The translations under genes were made by a program, and so were the position numbers. 17,096 bases of DNA from Gemmatimonadota bacterium (GTDB lineage Bacteria; Gemmatimonadota; Gemmatimonadetes; Longimicrobiales; Longimicrobiaceae). Positions within the stretch are counted from its first letter, which is position 1, and each line of letters starts with the position of its first letter. Shown here in pieces: positions 6,667-14,584 of the stretch. Below the pieces are notes generated by a model that saw only the letters and a list, made by a program, of their open reading frames with translations, was not told where the DNA came from and ran no database searches. The stretch covers positions 1-17,096 of the forward strand of contig JAHWJJ010000028.1 in the NCBI GenBank assembly GCA_019348475.1, given 5' to 3'.

Positions 6667-7968
6667 TCACGAGGGGAGCAGGCGCGTGGCGGCCTCTTCC
6701 ACGCCCACCCGGTCGCCCGCGCTCTCCACTCGCGCGCGGGCGTCGTCCAGTACGGCATGCGCCTGCGCCAGCAGAACGGGGCGCCGCGACGGGGGCACCA
6801 GCGAGGCCAGCCGCGCCAGCACCTCCAGCAGCTTGCGGACGATGCCGGGGTTGGACGCGCCGAAGTGGCGGATCTGGTCGAACGAGAGCCCCACCGCGCG
6901 CTCGAAGGTGGGGTGCCGCGCGTGGTAGTGCACCCGCCCCTCCTCCGTACGCCACGGACGCGGCGGCGCGCGCGTCCCCATCTCCAGCAGCACCTCGGCC
7001 AGCCGGTCGATGCACCGGAACGCGGTGGTGGGGTCGTTGATCCCCGGCGACAGTGCCTTTACCGCGATGTCGGAGATCTCGATGATCCCGAACTCCACGT
7101 CCTGCTCCGGCGTCCGCTCCGGCCCCAGCAGAAACGCCTTGCGGACGTGCGCGCACACCTCGTCGTCCACCGCGCCGGGCGGGGAAACCTTCGCCAGCGG
7201 CTGGCCGGGGAGCACGAAGTCGCCGATCTGGGGCTCCATCGCGATCACCAGCTCTTTGTCCTTGCCCATCCGGAACAGGCTGCGCCCGTCCACCGCCTGA
7301 AGGTAGCCGGCGGAATCCGCCGTAACGGTGACGGACGGCTGCTCCCGCGGACGCGGGTCGGGGGGCTCCGCGGCGTCGGCGTGGCCGATCTCGTCCGGGA
7401 ACAGGCGGTGCACGTGGTCGAGCGTGCGGCCCGCCACCCGGTCCAGGATGGCCGCCACCTGGATGGAGCGCGCCGAGTGGTTGATGTAGAAGATCAGAAA
7501 GCCGATGGCCACCAGCACCAGCACCACCGCGAGCGTTACCCCCACCCGCGGCACGAACGGGTTCCCGCCCTCCTCGGCCGAGCGGACGGTGCGCAGCACC
7601 AGCACCGTATACGTAAAGGTGCCGATGAACACGCCCAGCACCAGCTGGTTGCCGCGGTCCGACGTGAAGTTGCGCAGCACGCGGGGGGTGAACTGCGTGC
7701 TGGCGAGCTGAAGCGCCACGACGGTGACGGAGAACACCACGCCCGTGACGGTGATCAGCCCGCTGGCGATGGCCTCCAGCACCCCGCGCGCCCCTTCCAC
7801 GCCACCGCCGAAGAGCCAGCTGTCCAGCATCTCGGCGTCGAAGGCGCCGCCCTGCTCCGCCTGCGTAATCCCCACCGCCAGCAAGGCGCCCACGAGCGTC
7901 AGCACGCTGGGAACGAACCACAGGCTGTCGCGGACGCGGATCCAGACCAGGCGCAGTTTCGCGGGCAT
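6667..7968 (-). CDS. DUF2254 family multispanning membrane protein
   Basis: The 433 residues match the DUF2254 (COG4325) predicted membrane proteins, whose function is unknown. Four membrane segments are seen at about 17-35, 64-88, 108-126 and 141-162. The family block ALQLASTQFTPRVLRNFTSD (85-104) links the second and third. The long soluble C-terminal part includes QAVDGRSLFRMGKDKELVIA, GDFVLPGQPLAKV and the conserved SDIAVKALSPGINDPTTAF. ATG 7968 was chosen on family length, with weak GAGCGAG ribosome-site similarity before it. Its start lies 11 bases after the DUF389 stop, so the two genes are almost certainly co-transcribed. The structured repeat array begins just after its stop and may end the transcript. 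Confidence 0.92.
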   Translation of the reverse strand: MPAKLRLVWIRVRDSLWFVPSVLTLVGALLAVGITQAEQGGAFDAEMLDSWLFGGGVEGARGVLEAIASGLITVTGVVFSVTVVALQLASTQFTPRVLRNFTSDRGNQLVLGVFIGTFTYTVLVLRTVRSAEEGGNPFVPRVGVTLAVVLVLVAIGFLIFYINHSARSIQVAAILDRVAGRTLDHVHRLFPDEIGHADAAEPPDPRPREQPSVTVTADSAGYLQAVDGRSLFRMGKDKELVIAMEPQIGDFVLPGQPLAKVSPPGAVDDEVCAHVRKAFLLGPERTPEQDVEFGIIEISDIAVKALSPGINDPTTAFRCIDRLAEVLLEMGTRAPPRPWRTEEGRVHYHARHPTFERAVGLSFDQIRHFGASNPGIVRKLLEVLARLASLVPPSRRPVLLAQAHAVLDDARARVESAGDRVGVEEAATRLLPS

Positions 7969-7979
7969 CGTACGCTCGC

Positions 7980-9272
7980 TCAGCGCGGCTGACTGGAGGG
8001 CCGCTCCAGGACGGTGACGTCCACCAGCGGCGTCACCCGCGGCAGGCGCGCCGCGACGGCGTCGGCCACTCGCATCGCGGTGCGCTCCCTGACGCCCTGG
8101 ACCGCCGCGGCGCCATCCCGGCGCTCCACCGCCACGCGTAGCAGCAGCGGGTGGTGCGCCGCGTGGTCGGGCCGCGGGAATCGGGCCCACACGTCCAGCA
8201 CCCGCACCTCCGGGTCCTGCCGCAACGCCGTGACGGCGGCGGAGCGGGCGCGCTCCTCCAATCCGGCGCGCACCAGGGTGGGCCGCGGCGTGGCGAACTG
8301 CAGGGCCAGCAGCCCCGCGAACGCGGCGCCGATCACCACCCCCGCGATGCGCGCGGCCCACGCGTGTCCGTGCGGATACCGCCGCCCCTGGGGACCCACC
8401 CCGAAGAGGCGGAAGACGACGGCGCCCGCCAGGTCGATCCCCACCAGCTGCAGGACCAGCAGAAAGCCCGCGCTGGCAGCCAGGTCCCACCGGCCGAGAA
8501 CGGCGCTGATCCCCACCACGCCCGCGGGCGGGGCCAGCGACGCCGCCACCAGGAGCCCGGCGCCGGCGCCTGAAACCAGGCTGCCGCGCTGCGACTGGCA
8601 CAGGGTGAGCGCCCCCGCCGCGCCCGCGGCCAGGGGAAGAAGGAACGCCGCGGGCGACACGTTGGCCACCCGCACCATCTGGTCGGTGGGGAGTGTCTGC
8701 CGGAAGATCAGGGTGAGGAGCGCGGCCACGCCGATGGTGAACGAGAGCGCGGTGCCGTAGCGCGCCAGGGCGTGGGCCAGCAGCCGCCCGTCGCCGCGGG
8801 CCGTGGCCAGCGCCGCGTTCACCGCGGGGCTGGCGAAGGGGGCGATGAGCATGGCGCCCACCATCAGCGCGGCGGTGTCGGTCACCAATCCGATCCACAC
8901 CACCACGCCCGCGATGCCCGCGTAGCCCAGGAACCCCTTCCACGAGCCGATGGACTGCAGCCCGGCCAGGTACACCTCGAAGGGGCTGCGGGGCGTGACG
9001 TCCCGCGTCTGCCCCGCCACCTCGTCCGTCGGCGGACGCAGCGCCAGGGCGCCGGCATCCAGCAGCGACAGGTGCACGTCGGGGAGCGCCTCCAGCTCGT
9101 CCGCGAACGGGCCCACCCGCTCATTGGCCAGGTGGACCAGCACCATCTCGTAGCGCCGGTCGTCCTCGCCGGCCGCGTCCCACCGCGACACGTTCACCGC
9201 ATTGTAGCGCCCGGCGGCCTCCAGGACGCCGCCGCCCTCGCCGCGCGGCACCCGCACCATTACCTGCCGCAC
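7980..9272 (-). CDS. DUF389 family membrane protein
   Basis: The 430 residues belong to the DUF389 (TIGR00341-like) membrane proteins of unknown function. A soluble N-terminal domain (to about 95) starts MRQVMVRVPRGEGGGVLEAA, the common opening of this family. A membrane region of several segments (about 114-290) follows. It contains GAMLIAPFASP (139-149) and VAASLAPPAGVVG (242-254), versions of the two family signature loops. A soluble C-terminal domain of about 110 residues completes it. GTG 9272 was chosen over ATG 9260 because AGGGAGGG lies 4-5 bases before it and the MRQV opening is conserved. It is first of a two-gene unit with DUF2254. Its start and upstream leader are copied at 10783-10943. 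Confidence 0.92.
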   Translation of the reverse strand: MRQVMVRVPRGEGGGVLEAAGRYNAVNVSRWDAAGEDDRRYEMVLVHLANERVGPFADELEALPDVHLSLLDAGALALRPPTDEVAGQTRDVTPRSPFEVYLAGLQSIGSWKGFLGYAGIAGVVVWIGLVTDTAALMVGAMLIAPFASPAVNAALATARGDGRLLAHALARYGTALSFTIGVAALLTLIFRQTLPTDQMVRVANVSPAAFLLPLAAGAAGALTLCQSQRGSLVSGAGAGLLVAASLAPPAGVVGISAVLGRWDLAASAGFLLVLQLVGIDLAGAVVFRLFGVGPQGRRYPHGHAWAARIAGVVIGAAFAGLLALQFATPRPTLVRAGLEERARSAAVTALRQDPEVRVLDVWARFPRPDHAAHHPLLLRVAVERRDGAAAVQGVRERTAMRVADAVAARLPRVTPLVDVTVLERPSSQPR

Positions 9273-9360
9273 GGCACCCTCCCTCGCTGGCGCATTCTGC
9301 CTCCACGTCTCCGCCCGCGGCTCCGCACCGGCAAAACGGGTTCCGCAATCCGTCCCGCCC
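9201..9360. repeat. Segmental duplication, copy A (DUF389 start and upstream leader)
   Basis: This stretch matches 10783-10943 with, by eye, five substitutions and one single-base indel in about 160 bases. It covers the first 24 codons of the DUF389 gene, its ribosome binding site and about 80 bases upstream. The remaining gap, 9361-9664, shows no convincing gene. A 29-codon minus frame from 9474 (MTTAVIPGQG...) lacks a ribosome site. Confidence 0.9.
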
Positions 9361-9664
9361 GGCCTCGCCTGGTCGGGGAGGCTAGCGCTGCTCAGCGGGG
9401 GCAAACGCTGCGACGGCGGCGAGACCTGCGAGCGCGAGACGGCGTCCCTGCCCGGGTATGACCGCGGTGGTCATGATGCTCGCGGCGGTGAGTTGGAGAG
9501 CCGGCAGGCGCCCGGAGGGGGACGTCCCCGGGTCACGGAACGTGGAGGGGAGCGGCGCCCGTGGCCCGCCAGCCGCCGCAGAACCCAAGCTCAGGTCCCT
9601 GCGGGCCCGCGCGCAAGGGTCACGCTTGCACCCGTCCGCCTGCATTCGCTCCTCAGGCCGCGGC

Positions 9665-10297
9665 TCAGGGCAGCAGGGTGGGGCCGAGGAGCCCGATGTA
9701 GAGCGCGAGCCCCGCGATGGTGCCGAGCGCGACGGCGCTGACGGTGCGGAGGCGCTGCCCGGGCGGGATGCTTCGGAACAGATAGATCCACGCGGCCAGG
9801 AGCACCGTCATGCTGAGGCCGACCAGCAGGTCGGGGGAGAGCCCGAGCGAACGGGCCGCGTTCAGCTCGTCGAAGTTGCCGCTGCCGGATGCACTCGGGT
9901 GCAGGATGCGGGTGAGCAGGTAGGCGGTCCCAATCAGGATGGAGCGCACACCTGCGCCAAAAGCGGCAGCGACGGGCAGAGCTCGCGGCCCGGACCGTCC
10001 GACAGCGTAGACGCACCCCAGCACGATCACCAGTGTGACCAGCGGTCCAGCAGCGGCTTGCAGGCCCGTCTGCCAGGGTGGAGCACCAGTCTCGGCGCCG
10101 CGGTGGCTCACCGAGCCATAGTGCAGCACCACCCCGGGAAAGCCGAACGACTTCGCCGCCACAAAGTGCCCGAGCTCGTGCAGTACGACCGCCGTGGGCG
10201 CGGCAAGCGCTGCGGTGCCCGCCCACGCAAGCCAGCCGCGTACGCGCGCAGAACGGCTGCCTGTCGTACGAGCATCGGCGTCTATCGCCTGGCGCAT
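9665..10297 (-). CDS. M50-type (site-2-protease-like) membrane metalloprotease
   Basis: This integral membrane protein of 210 residues carries the zinc-binding motif HELGH (40-44) inside its first membrane helix (WLAWAGTAALAAPTAVVL before it). That arrangement marks the site-2-protease/M50 group, which cuts substrates within the membrane. Further membrane segments lie at about 78-99, 107-128, 158-174 and 186-205. NFDELNAA (141-148) may supply the third zinc ligand (D143), but the classic NxxPxxxxDG motif is not present. No PDZ domain is seen, so it is a small, minimal member. ATG 10297 is preceded by GCGAGG and was preferred; ATG 10339 in the same frame would add 14 basic residues without a ribosome site. 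Substrate unknown; it could also be an inactive scaffold. Confidence 0.82.
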   Translation of the reverse strand: MRQAIDADARTTGSRSARVRGWLAWAGTAALAAPTAVVLHELGHFVAAKSFGFPGVVLHYGSVSHRGAETGAPPWQTGLQAAAGPLVTLVIVLGCVYAVGRSGPRALPVAAAFGAGVRSILIGTAYLLTRILHPSASGSGNFDELNAARSLGLSPDLLVGLSMTVLLAAWIYLFRSIPPGQRLRTVSAVALGTIAGLALYIGLLGPTLLP

Positions 10298-10509
10298 GGA
10301 CCTCGCCGGCTTGCCGCGCCACTCCATCGCCAGGCGCATTCACGAAGAGCGACCATCACCACCGGCCGCACGTCGCCTGCTCTGAGCCGTCGCGATTGAG
10401 AACCCGGAATCGTGAGCCCTTCATCTCGTGTTCCGATCCCTTCGAGGGGCCGGTACCCGCGGAGCTCGCGCCAGGAGACTGCCCGCCGCACAGGCCCGCG
10501 CCACGGGTT

Positions 10510-10854
10510 TCACGGCGTGCGAAGGGAAAGGCCGACCTGCACGCCCTCGGCCTGGGGTTGCAGAGTGAGGGCGGGAGCGCTCCGCACCGTGACCGACCGC
10601 CACCGCTCGCGGGGAAAAACGAACCCGGCCACGGCGCCCGACGCGGCCCCCAGCGGCGCTCCGATCGCCACCCCGACCAGGGCCCACTCGCCGGTGCTGA
10701 AGCACAGGACCCCGTCCCCCTGCCGGTCACAGGCGTCGGGCACCACCAAGCTGGGGAGGGCCAGCGACGCGGCACCGCAAATATTGTAGCGCGCGGCGGC
10801 CTCCACGACGCCGCCGCCCTCGCCGCGCGGCACCCGCACCATTGCCTGCCGCAC
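10510..10854 (-). pseudogene. Chimeric frame: duplicated DUF389 start fused to a glycine-zipper protein tail
   Basis: Read from GTG 10854 this gives 114 residues. The first 24 (MRQAMVRVPRGEGGGVVEAA, then ARYN) are a near copy of the DUF389 protein start. After ICGAASLALP the sequence changes to CDRQGDGVLCFSTGEWALVG, then VAIGAPLGAASGAVAGFV and FPRERWRSVTV, ending GVQVGLSLRTP. The second part is the C-terminal half of a small glycine-zipper membrane protein with a beta-like tail, whose own N-terminus is gone. The join is in frame and the ribosome binding site was carried along, so the frame may be expressed. I classify it as a pseudogene because neither parent domain is complete. Codon use in the tail is normal for this genome. 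Confidence 0.6.
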
Positions 10855-10943
10855 GGCACCCCCCCCTCGCTGGCGCATTCTGCCTCCACGGCTCCGCCCG
10901 CGGCTCCGCACCGGCAAAACGGGTTCCGCAATCCGTCCCGCCC
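10783..10943. repeat. Segmental duplication, copy B
   Basis: This is the second copy of 9201-9360. Similarity starts at ATTGTAGCGC (codons for RYN in both proteins) and stops at CGTCCCGCCC, just before a hairpin at 10945-10965. The single-base indel lies in the ribosome-site G-run, outside the coding part, so the reading frame is preserved. Confidence 0.9.
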
Positions 10944-10944
10944 C

Positions 10945-10965
10945 GGCACCCGCCGCGCGGGTGCC
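10945..10965. terminator. Hairpin at the edge of the duplication
   Basis: GGCACCCGC (10945-10953) pairs with GCGGGTGCC (10957-10965) around a 3-base loop. It lies about 140 bases beyond the kinase-like gene's stop, so it may end that transcript; no T-run is present. The remaining gap to 11102 shows nothing else. Confidence 0.45.
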
Positions 10966-11102
10966 CGCCGCGAGCGCCGGCGGTGCAGCGGAAGAACAGG
11001 CGCGTGCCGCCGGCCCCATCTGATTCACCCCGCCGCTCGCCGTGGTCAGCGCTTCGCGTGTAGTCACCCGCGCGCTGCCGGCCGCAGGGGCTCGCGCACC
11101 CC

Positions 11103-11726
11103 TCAAGGCGCCGGTGCCGATGGAGCGAAGAACTCCGTAAACGCGGCGAGGAACTCCCGAACCTGCGTCGAACGGTGCGCAGTCCCGTCGATAACGAGGT
11201 CCGCCGCGTGCACGTCCTGACGGACGGCGGCGGTGTTCGGTGCCAGACCGCGGCTGATCACACGCTCTGCCGTGGCAGGATCCACCCGTGTGCCGGTCAG
11301 CCGCTCCGCAATCACCTCACCGGGAGTGTGCACGAAGACTCGCATCGGTCGCGGCATCGCCGCGAATGCGAATGCGTGCGTGCCAGCAACGAGATACGCC
11401 CTGCATGCCGGCTCCATTCGGCGCCCTGGCCCATCCGCGATCGCACCGCCGGCCGAGATCCAGCTCCGCCAGCCGCCCTCCCAGGCAGGTCGCGGTGAGT
11501 AGCAGGGCTCCCCGCTTTCCAGGATCGCGAGGTGCGACCGCAGGTGGTCCCACGCGATGCAGTTCGGTGACGCAATCCAGTTCAGGAAGTGCGTCGCGGC
11601 CGGTACTGGACGTACGTAGCGGTCGAGCGGCACGTGGGTGAAGCCCTCCCGGGCCGCTTCGATCGCGTCGCAGAAGGATGACTTTCCCGCTCTGGGAATC
11701 CCCGACACCAGGACTACGTGAGCCAT
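11103..11726 (-). CDS. P-loop kinase-like protein (uridine kinase-type fold)
   Basis: The 207 residues begin MAHVVLVSGIPRAGKSSFCD, with the Walker A motif GIPRAGKSS at 9-17 after the first strand. AWDHLRSHLAIL (58-69) and YLVAGTHAFAFAAMP (111-125) sit where uridine/phosphoribulokinase-like enzymes have their substrate segment and the VEGxxAL strand. ERLTGTRVDP with the following R155 and R159 may form the lid. The substrate cannot be told from sequence; a nucleoside or other small hydroxyl compound is possible. ATG 11726 gives the canonical strand-P-loop start; no clear ribosome site precedes it. The 13 bases after its start overlap a possible secreted-peptide frame upstream. It is probably an independent gene. 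Confidence 0.72.
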   Translation of the reverse strand: MAHVVLVSGIPRAGKSSFCDAIEAAREGFTHVPLDRYVRPVPAATHFLNWIASPNCIAWDHLRSHLAILESGEPCYSPRPAWEGGWRSWISAGGAIADGPGRRMEPACRAYLVAGTHAFAFAAMPRPMRVFVHTPGEVIAERLTGTRVDPATAERVISRGLAPNTAAVRQDVHAADLVIDGTAHRSTQVREFLAAFTEFFAPSAPAP

Positions 11727-11904
11727 GCAGCAGGGCGGCTGAAGGAATTCGGGCCTGGAGCCGAGGGCGGCTCTGGAGCTGAGGACCGGCGATTCTCGGA
11801 GCGAAGTTCGGCCACCAGGTCCGCCACCGACTGGCCTGCACAGCCGGCGCGACGGCCAGCAACGCGGCACCCAGCTGCGGAAAGATCCGCGCGACGACCT
11901 TCAT
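11714..11904 (-). pseudogene. Signal-peptide-bearing small gene, apparently frameshifted
   Basis: ATG 11904 follows GAGGAG with 8-base spacing, one of the best ribosome sites in the window. The frame opens MKVVARIFPQLGAALLAVAP and AVQA, a textbook secretion signal with a cleavage site. After that the frame becomes arginine/proline-rich nonsense. Another frame continues with a helical stretch (GQSVADLVAELRSENRR) to a stop at 11714. A single indel near 11835 would join them into a protein of about 63 residues. Either a real small secreted protein has been broken or the continuation is coincidental. The rest of 11905-12026 shows no gene. Confidence 0.35.
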
Positions 11905-12026
11905 GGTTCGAGCTCCTCGACAGAGTGTGTGTCCATTCCGCTTCGGCCCGGCGCGAGTGCACGAGCCGCTCCCCGGACGTTCCCGGCCCACGGGGTAGAT
12001 GTCACGCGCCCGGGTGCTGCCTGCCG

Positions 12027-12512
12027 TCAGGCGCCACCGGGCAGAGGATTGCGGGCGATCATCACTACCTCATCGGCGGAGTAGAGATTCGTCAGCGTGG
12101 CCTCGACCTCTGCTCCAAGGCACCGTCGGTAGAGCCGCTGCGCCTGGTTGTCGGCCCTGGTGGTGACCAGCACGTGCTTCAGCTGCGCGCCCCGCGCTCT
12201 GAGGTGCTCCACGACCTGCGGCAGAGACTCTCGGATCAGCCGCTCTCCGATGCCCCTCCCCTGGTGCGCCGGATGGACGCCGATCTGCTCCAGCTCCAGC
12301 ACCACCTGCTCACGGAAGCCGCTCTTCTGGCTCCAGTGGATAAAGCCAAGCGCCTGCTCGTTCTCCGCGGCCACGAAATACTGCATGCGCGGGAATGCCC
12401 GCCAGTTGCACTCGATCCACTCGCGCGAGTGCCTCTGACGCGGAAAGGTGCGCGCGTGGATCTCGGCCACGGCAGAAAGGTCAGGCTGGAGCAGCGGACG
12501 AATCACGGTCAC
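12027..12512 (-). CDS. GNAT family N-acetyltransferase
   Basis: The 161 residues cover one GNAT domain, which moves an acetyl group from acetyl-CoA to an amine. VIRPLLQPDLSAVAEIHART opens the first strand and helix. Motif A is LEQIGVHPAHQGRGIGERLI, with the acetyl-CoA loop HQGRGIG (83-89). Motif B is TTRADNQAQRLYRRCLGAE (117-135). The acceptor cannot be predicted. The start is uncertain: GTG 12512 gives MTVIRP, the usual family opening, but has no clear Shine-Dalgarno. The frame stays open to 12713 with a less coding-like extension. An AT-rich TAATTA (about 12644-12649) upstream on the same strand could be a -10 element. The LuxR-type gene ends 164 bases upstream in the same direction. Confidence 0.83.
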   Translation of the reverse strand: MTVIRPLLQPDLSAVAEIHARTFPRQRHSREWIECNWRAFPRMQYFVAAENEQALGFIHWSQKSGFREQVVLELEQIGVHPAHQGRGIGERLIRESLPQVVEHLRARGAQLKHVLVTTRADNQAQRLYRRCLGAEVEATLTNLYSADEVVMIARNPLPGGA

Positions 12513-12676
12513 CGTCCGGCCGGCACGCAGCAACGCCGGGAGATCGGAGGCCGGACCGTACGCATGTTCCAAAAGGGTGGAGTCACGGGTGAGATCGCGG
12601 GGCGGCGGGTGGAGGTTACCCGGGCTTGAGCTGATGAAGCTGATAATTAGACCCCTCACGCCTTGCTTCCTGACCA

Positions 12677-13900
12677 TCATCCCACGGCTCGCACTTCGCT
12701 CGGGGCGAACCATCCACCGGCCGCAAGCGCATCCCCGCGGCTGATCCGTGGCTGATGATGCTGGAAGAAGACGTGGGCCACCAGTTCCTTGCGGCTGCGC
12801 ACGCCCATCTTTTGGAAGATCGACTTCAGATGGTCCTGCACGGTATAGGGGGAAAGCCGCAGCTGCTTCGCGATTCGCTGGGTCGCGAGGCCCCTGAGGA
12901 CGAGAGTGGTCACCTCGCGTTCACGATCGGAGAGCCCGTATCCCTGCGTGATCAAGGGTGCGATTTCCGCCGGTCCCGCCGGTTCGATGATGATCGCGAC
13001 CTGCTCGCCCGCGCTCGTCTCGAGCACGGTCCCGTGAAGCACCAGCCACTGTCCCGTCACGGTCTGCGCTCGCGCACGGGCGGTCGCGGCCGCATCCCCG
13101 GTGTGCGCGGCGCGACGAGCCCGGGACGCGACCGCCAGGACCGCCGCGGGGAGGGGGCCGGTGGCGGGCGGGTCAGAGCCTCGCAGCGCCTCCAGCCACT
13201 GCACGGCGGCCGGCGTAGCCGCGTCGACCGCCCCTGCCGCGTCGATGAGGATCAGTCCGGGCGGCGAGGGCTCGACCCCATCCTCCAGGGCCGTGCCGAT
13301 GACGGCGGTGCGCAGTCCGTGCGCGATGTATTCCGACATCTGCCGGACGAAGGCGGTCTCCTCGGGCGTGAAGTCCGGCTCGCCCGCCGCGCGCAGCAGG
13401 ATCAATCCGCCCCAGCTCGACCCTCCCGAGACAAAGCTCGCCCGGAGCTCGCCCTCCAGCCCGAAGGGCCGCAGCAGCGTCCGGTAGCGGGGGCTGCGCT
13501 CCAGATCTCCGCCGGTCGCCTCACGCAGCACGCCCACCCGCGACGGGCTCAGCGTCAGCTGCGCGAAGGTATTGAAGTCCTCGTCCTGATACTCGTTCTT
13601 GCACAGGAGCGCAAACCCCTCGGCGGGCAGGTCGTCGCTGAAATGGCTGGTGAAGAGCAGCGTAGCCGGGTCGAAGGTGATCCAGCACGCGCCGGCGAAC
13701 GGCACCACCCGCCGCAGCGCCCCGGCGGTCGTGCGATAGAACCCGACGCGATCGGCGCTTCGGTGCGAGGCGCGGATGATCTCCTGCCTCGACTGCCGCC
13801 ATGCTCCCTCGGCCCTGGTTCGTTTCACGGACTGCTCCCCTGGGATTGCAGCGGAGGAGATCCCAGCAATCTGGGATACCGGTGCGTCGTCCATCAGCAT
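12677..13900 (-). CDS. LuxR-type transcriptional regulator with GAF/PAS-like sensor region
   Basis: The 407 residues form a cytoplasmic DNA-binding regulator. The N-terminal half (about 40-200) looks GAF-like: TTAGALRRVVPFAGACWITF, then GGLILLRAAGEPDFTPEETA and the connecting helix to about 200. A PAS-like segment follows (about 212-307, GLILIDAAGAVDAATPAAVQ to VAIIIEPAG). The C-terminal LuxR helix-turn-helix is GLSDREREVTTLVLRGLAT (322-340) and LSPYTVQDHLKSIFQKMGV (349-367). No receiver domain or autoinducer domain is seen, so the signal is unknown. ATG 13900 was chosen; ATG 13894 in frame is equally possible, and longer starts would run into the cupin gene. It diverges from the cupin gene with 43 bases between starts, a classic regulator-target layout. 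Confidence 0.92.
   Translation of the reverse strand: MLMDDAPVSQIAGISSAAIPGEQSVKRTRAEGAWRQSRQEIIRASHRSADRVGFYRTTAGALRRVVPFAGACWITFDPATLLFTSHFSDDLPAEGFALLCKNEYQDEDFNTFAQLTLSPSRVGVLREATGGDLERSPRYRTLLRPFGLEGELRASFVSGGSSWGGLILLRAAGEPDFTPEETAFVRQMSEYIAHGLRTAVIGTALEDGVEPSPPGLILIDAAGAVDAATPAAVQWLEALRGSDPPATGPLPAAVLAVASRARRAAHTGDAAATARARAQTVTGQWLVLHGTVLETSAGEQVAIIIEPAGPAEIAPLITQGYGLSDREREVTTLVLRGLATQRIAKQLRLSPYTVQDHLKSIFQKMGVRSRKELVAHVFFQHHQPRISRGDALAAGGWFAPSEVRAVG
13860..13877. promoter_or_regulatory. Candidate operator dyad in the LuxR gene start
   Basis: ATCCCAG-N4-CTGGGAT is a perfect 7-bp-arm dyad inside the first codons of the regulator and about 67 bases before the cupin start. A second pair, ATGGTC (13904-13909) and GACCAT (13926-13931), brackets the intergenic gap. 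Size and place suit binding by a LuxR-type dimer, but binding is inference only. Confidence 0.35.
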
Positions 13901-13943
13901 ACGATGGTCTCGGGTATCGCGCCACGACCATGGAGGAATCGAG

Positions 13944-14453
13944 ATGACCATTCCGAGCGGTGGGCCGTTCGTACTGGGGCCGGAAGAGGGAGACGATCTG
14001 TGGATCCTGGGGGGGCTCTATTCGTTCAAGGCGCTCGGCGCCACGAGCGGCGGTGCCTACACCCTCTGCGAGGTGCAGGGACCGGCTGGCTTCGCCATAC
14101 CGATGCACATCCACGAGCATGAGGAGGAGGGCTTCTACCTGGCCCGCGGCGAGGCGACGCTCTTCGTGAGCGACGACGAGCACCGGCTCGCGGCGGGAGC
14201 GTTCGGCTTCGTGCCGCGCGGCCACCGCCACTGCTTTCGCCTGGACAGCGCGGATGCCCGGCTGCTCCTCCTGGTCAGCCCCGGAGATGCTGGACACGAG
14301 GCGATGTTCCGCGCCATGGGCGAGCCGGCGGGGCGCCACGCGGTGCCGGCGGCGGAGGAAGTGCAGACGCCCGACCTGGAGACCCTGCCCTCGATCGCGG
14401 CACGGCACGGAACGCGAATCGTCGGCCCACCGCCCGGGTCCGACCCGGCGTAG
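13944..14453 (+). CDS. Cupin-domain protein (quercetin dioxygenase-like)
   Basis: The 169 residues hold one beta-barrel cupin. Motif 1 is GFAIPMHIHEHEEEGFYLARG (in part 49-69), giving metal ligands H55, H57 and E61. Motif 2 is GAFGFVPRGHRHCF (85-98), with H96 as the fourth ligand. All four metal-binding residues are intact, so an iron, manganese or nickel enzyme is possible. Many such stand-alone cupins are annotated as quercetin 2,3-dioxygenase-like without proof, and the substrate is unknown. ATG 13944 follows GGAGGAA (13932-13938), an excellent ribosome site. The gene diverges from the LuxR-type regulator and is its probable target. No gene follows on the same strand with confidence. Confidence 0.92.
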   Translation: MTIPSGGPFVLGPEEGDDLWILGGLYSFKALGATSGGAYTLCEVQGPAGFAIPMHIHEHEEEGFYLARGEATLFVSDDEHRLAAGAFGFVPRGHRHCFRLDSADARLLLLVSPGDAGHEAMFRAMGEPAGRHAVPAAEEVQTPDLETLPSIAARHGTRIVGPPPGSDPA

Positions 14454-14584
14454 CGGCACGCCCTGCCGGCGGCGATCACTTCGTCGTCTGAAGAGTACGC
14501 GAGAGCACGACCGGCCGCACCCCGGAGAACGATCCGATCGTCTCCGGGGGGCGTCCTGCGGGGTGACGTGACTGGAGGAGATAT

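Noticed and set aside
6658..7992. A 444-codon + frame opposite DUF2254
   Set aside because: His/Arg-rich antisense of a well-supported membrane protein; no motif or ribosome site.
9201..10943. Insertion sequence or composite transposon suggested by the two direct copies
   Set aside because: No transposase, terminal inverted repeats or target duplication was seen, and each copy contains gene-start sequence, so a plain segmental duplication fits better.
12755..14122. A 455-codon + frame opposite the LuxR-type gene
   Set aside because: It is antisense to the regulator and runs into the cupin in the wrong frame.
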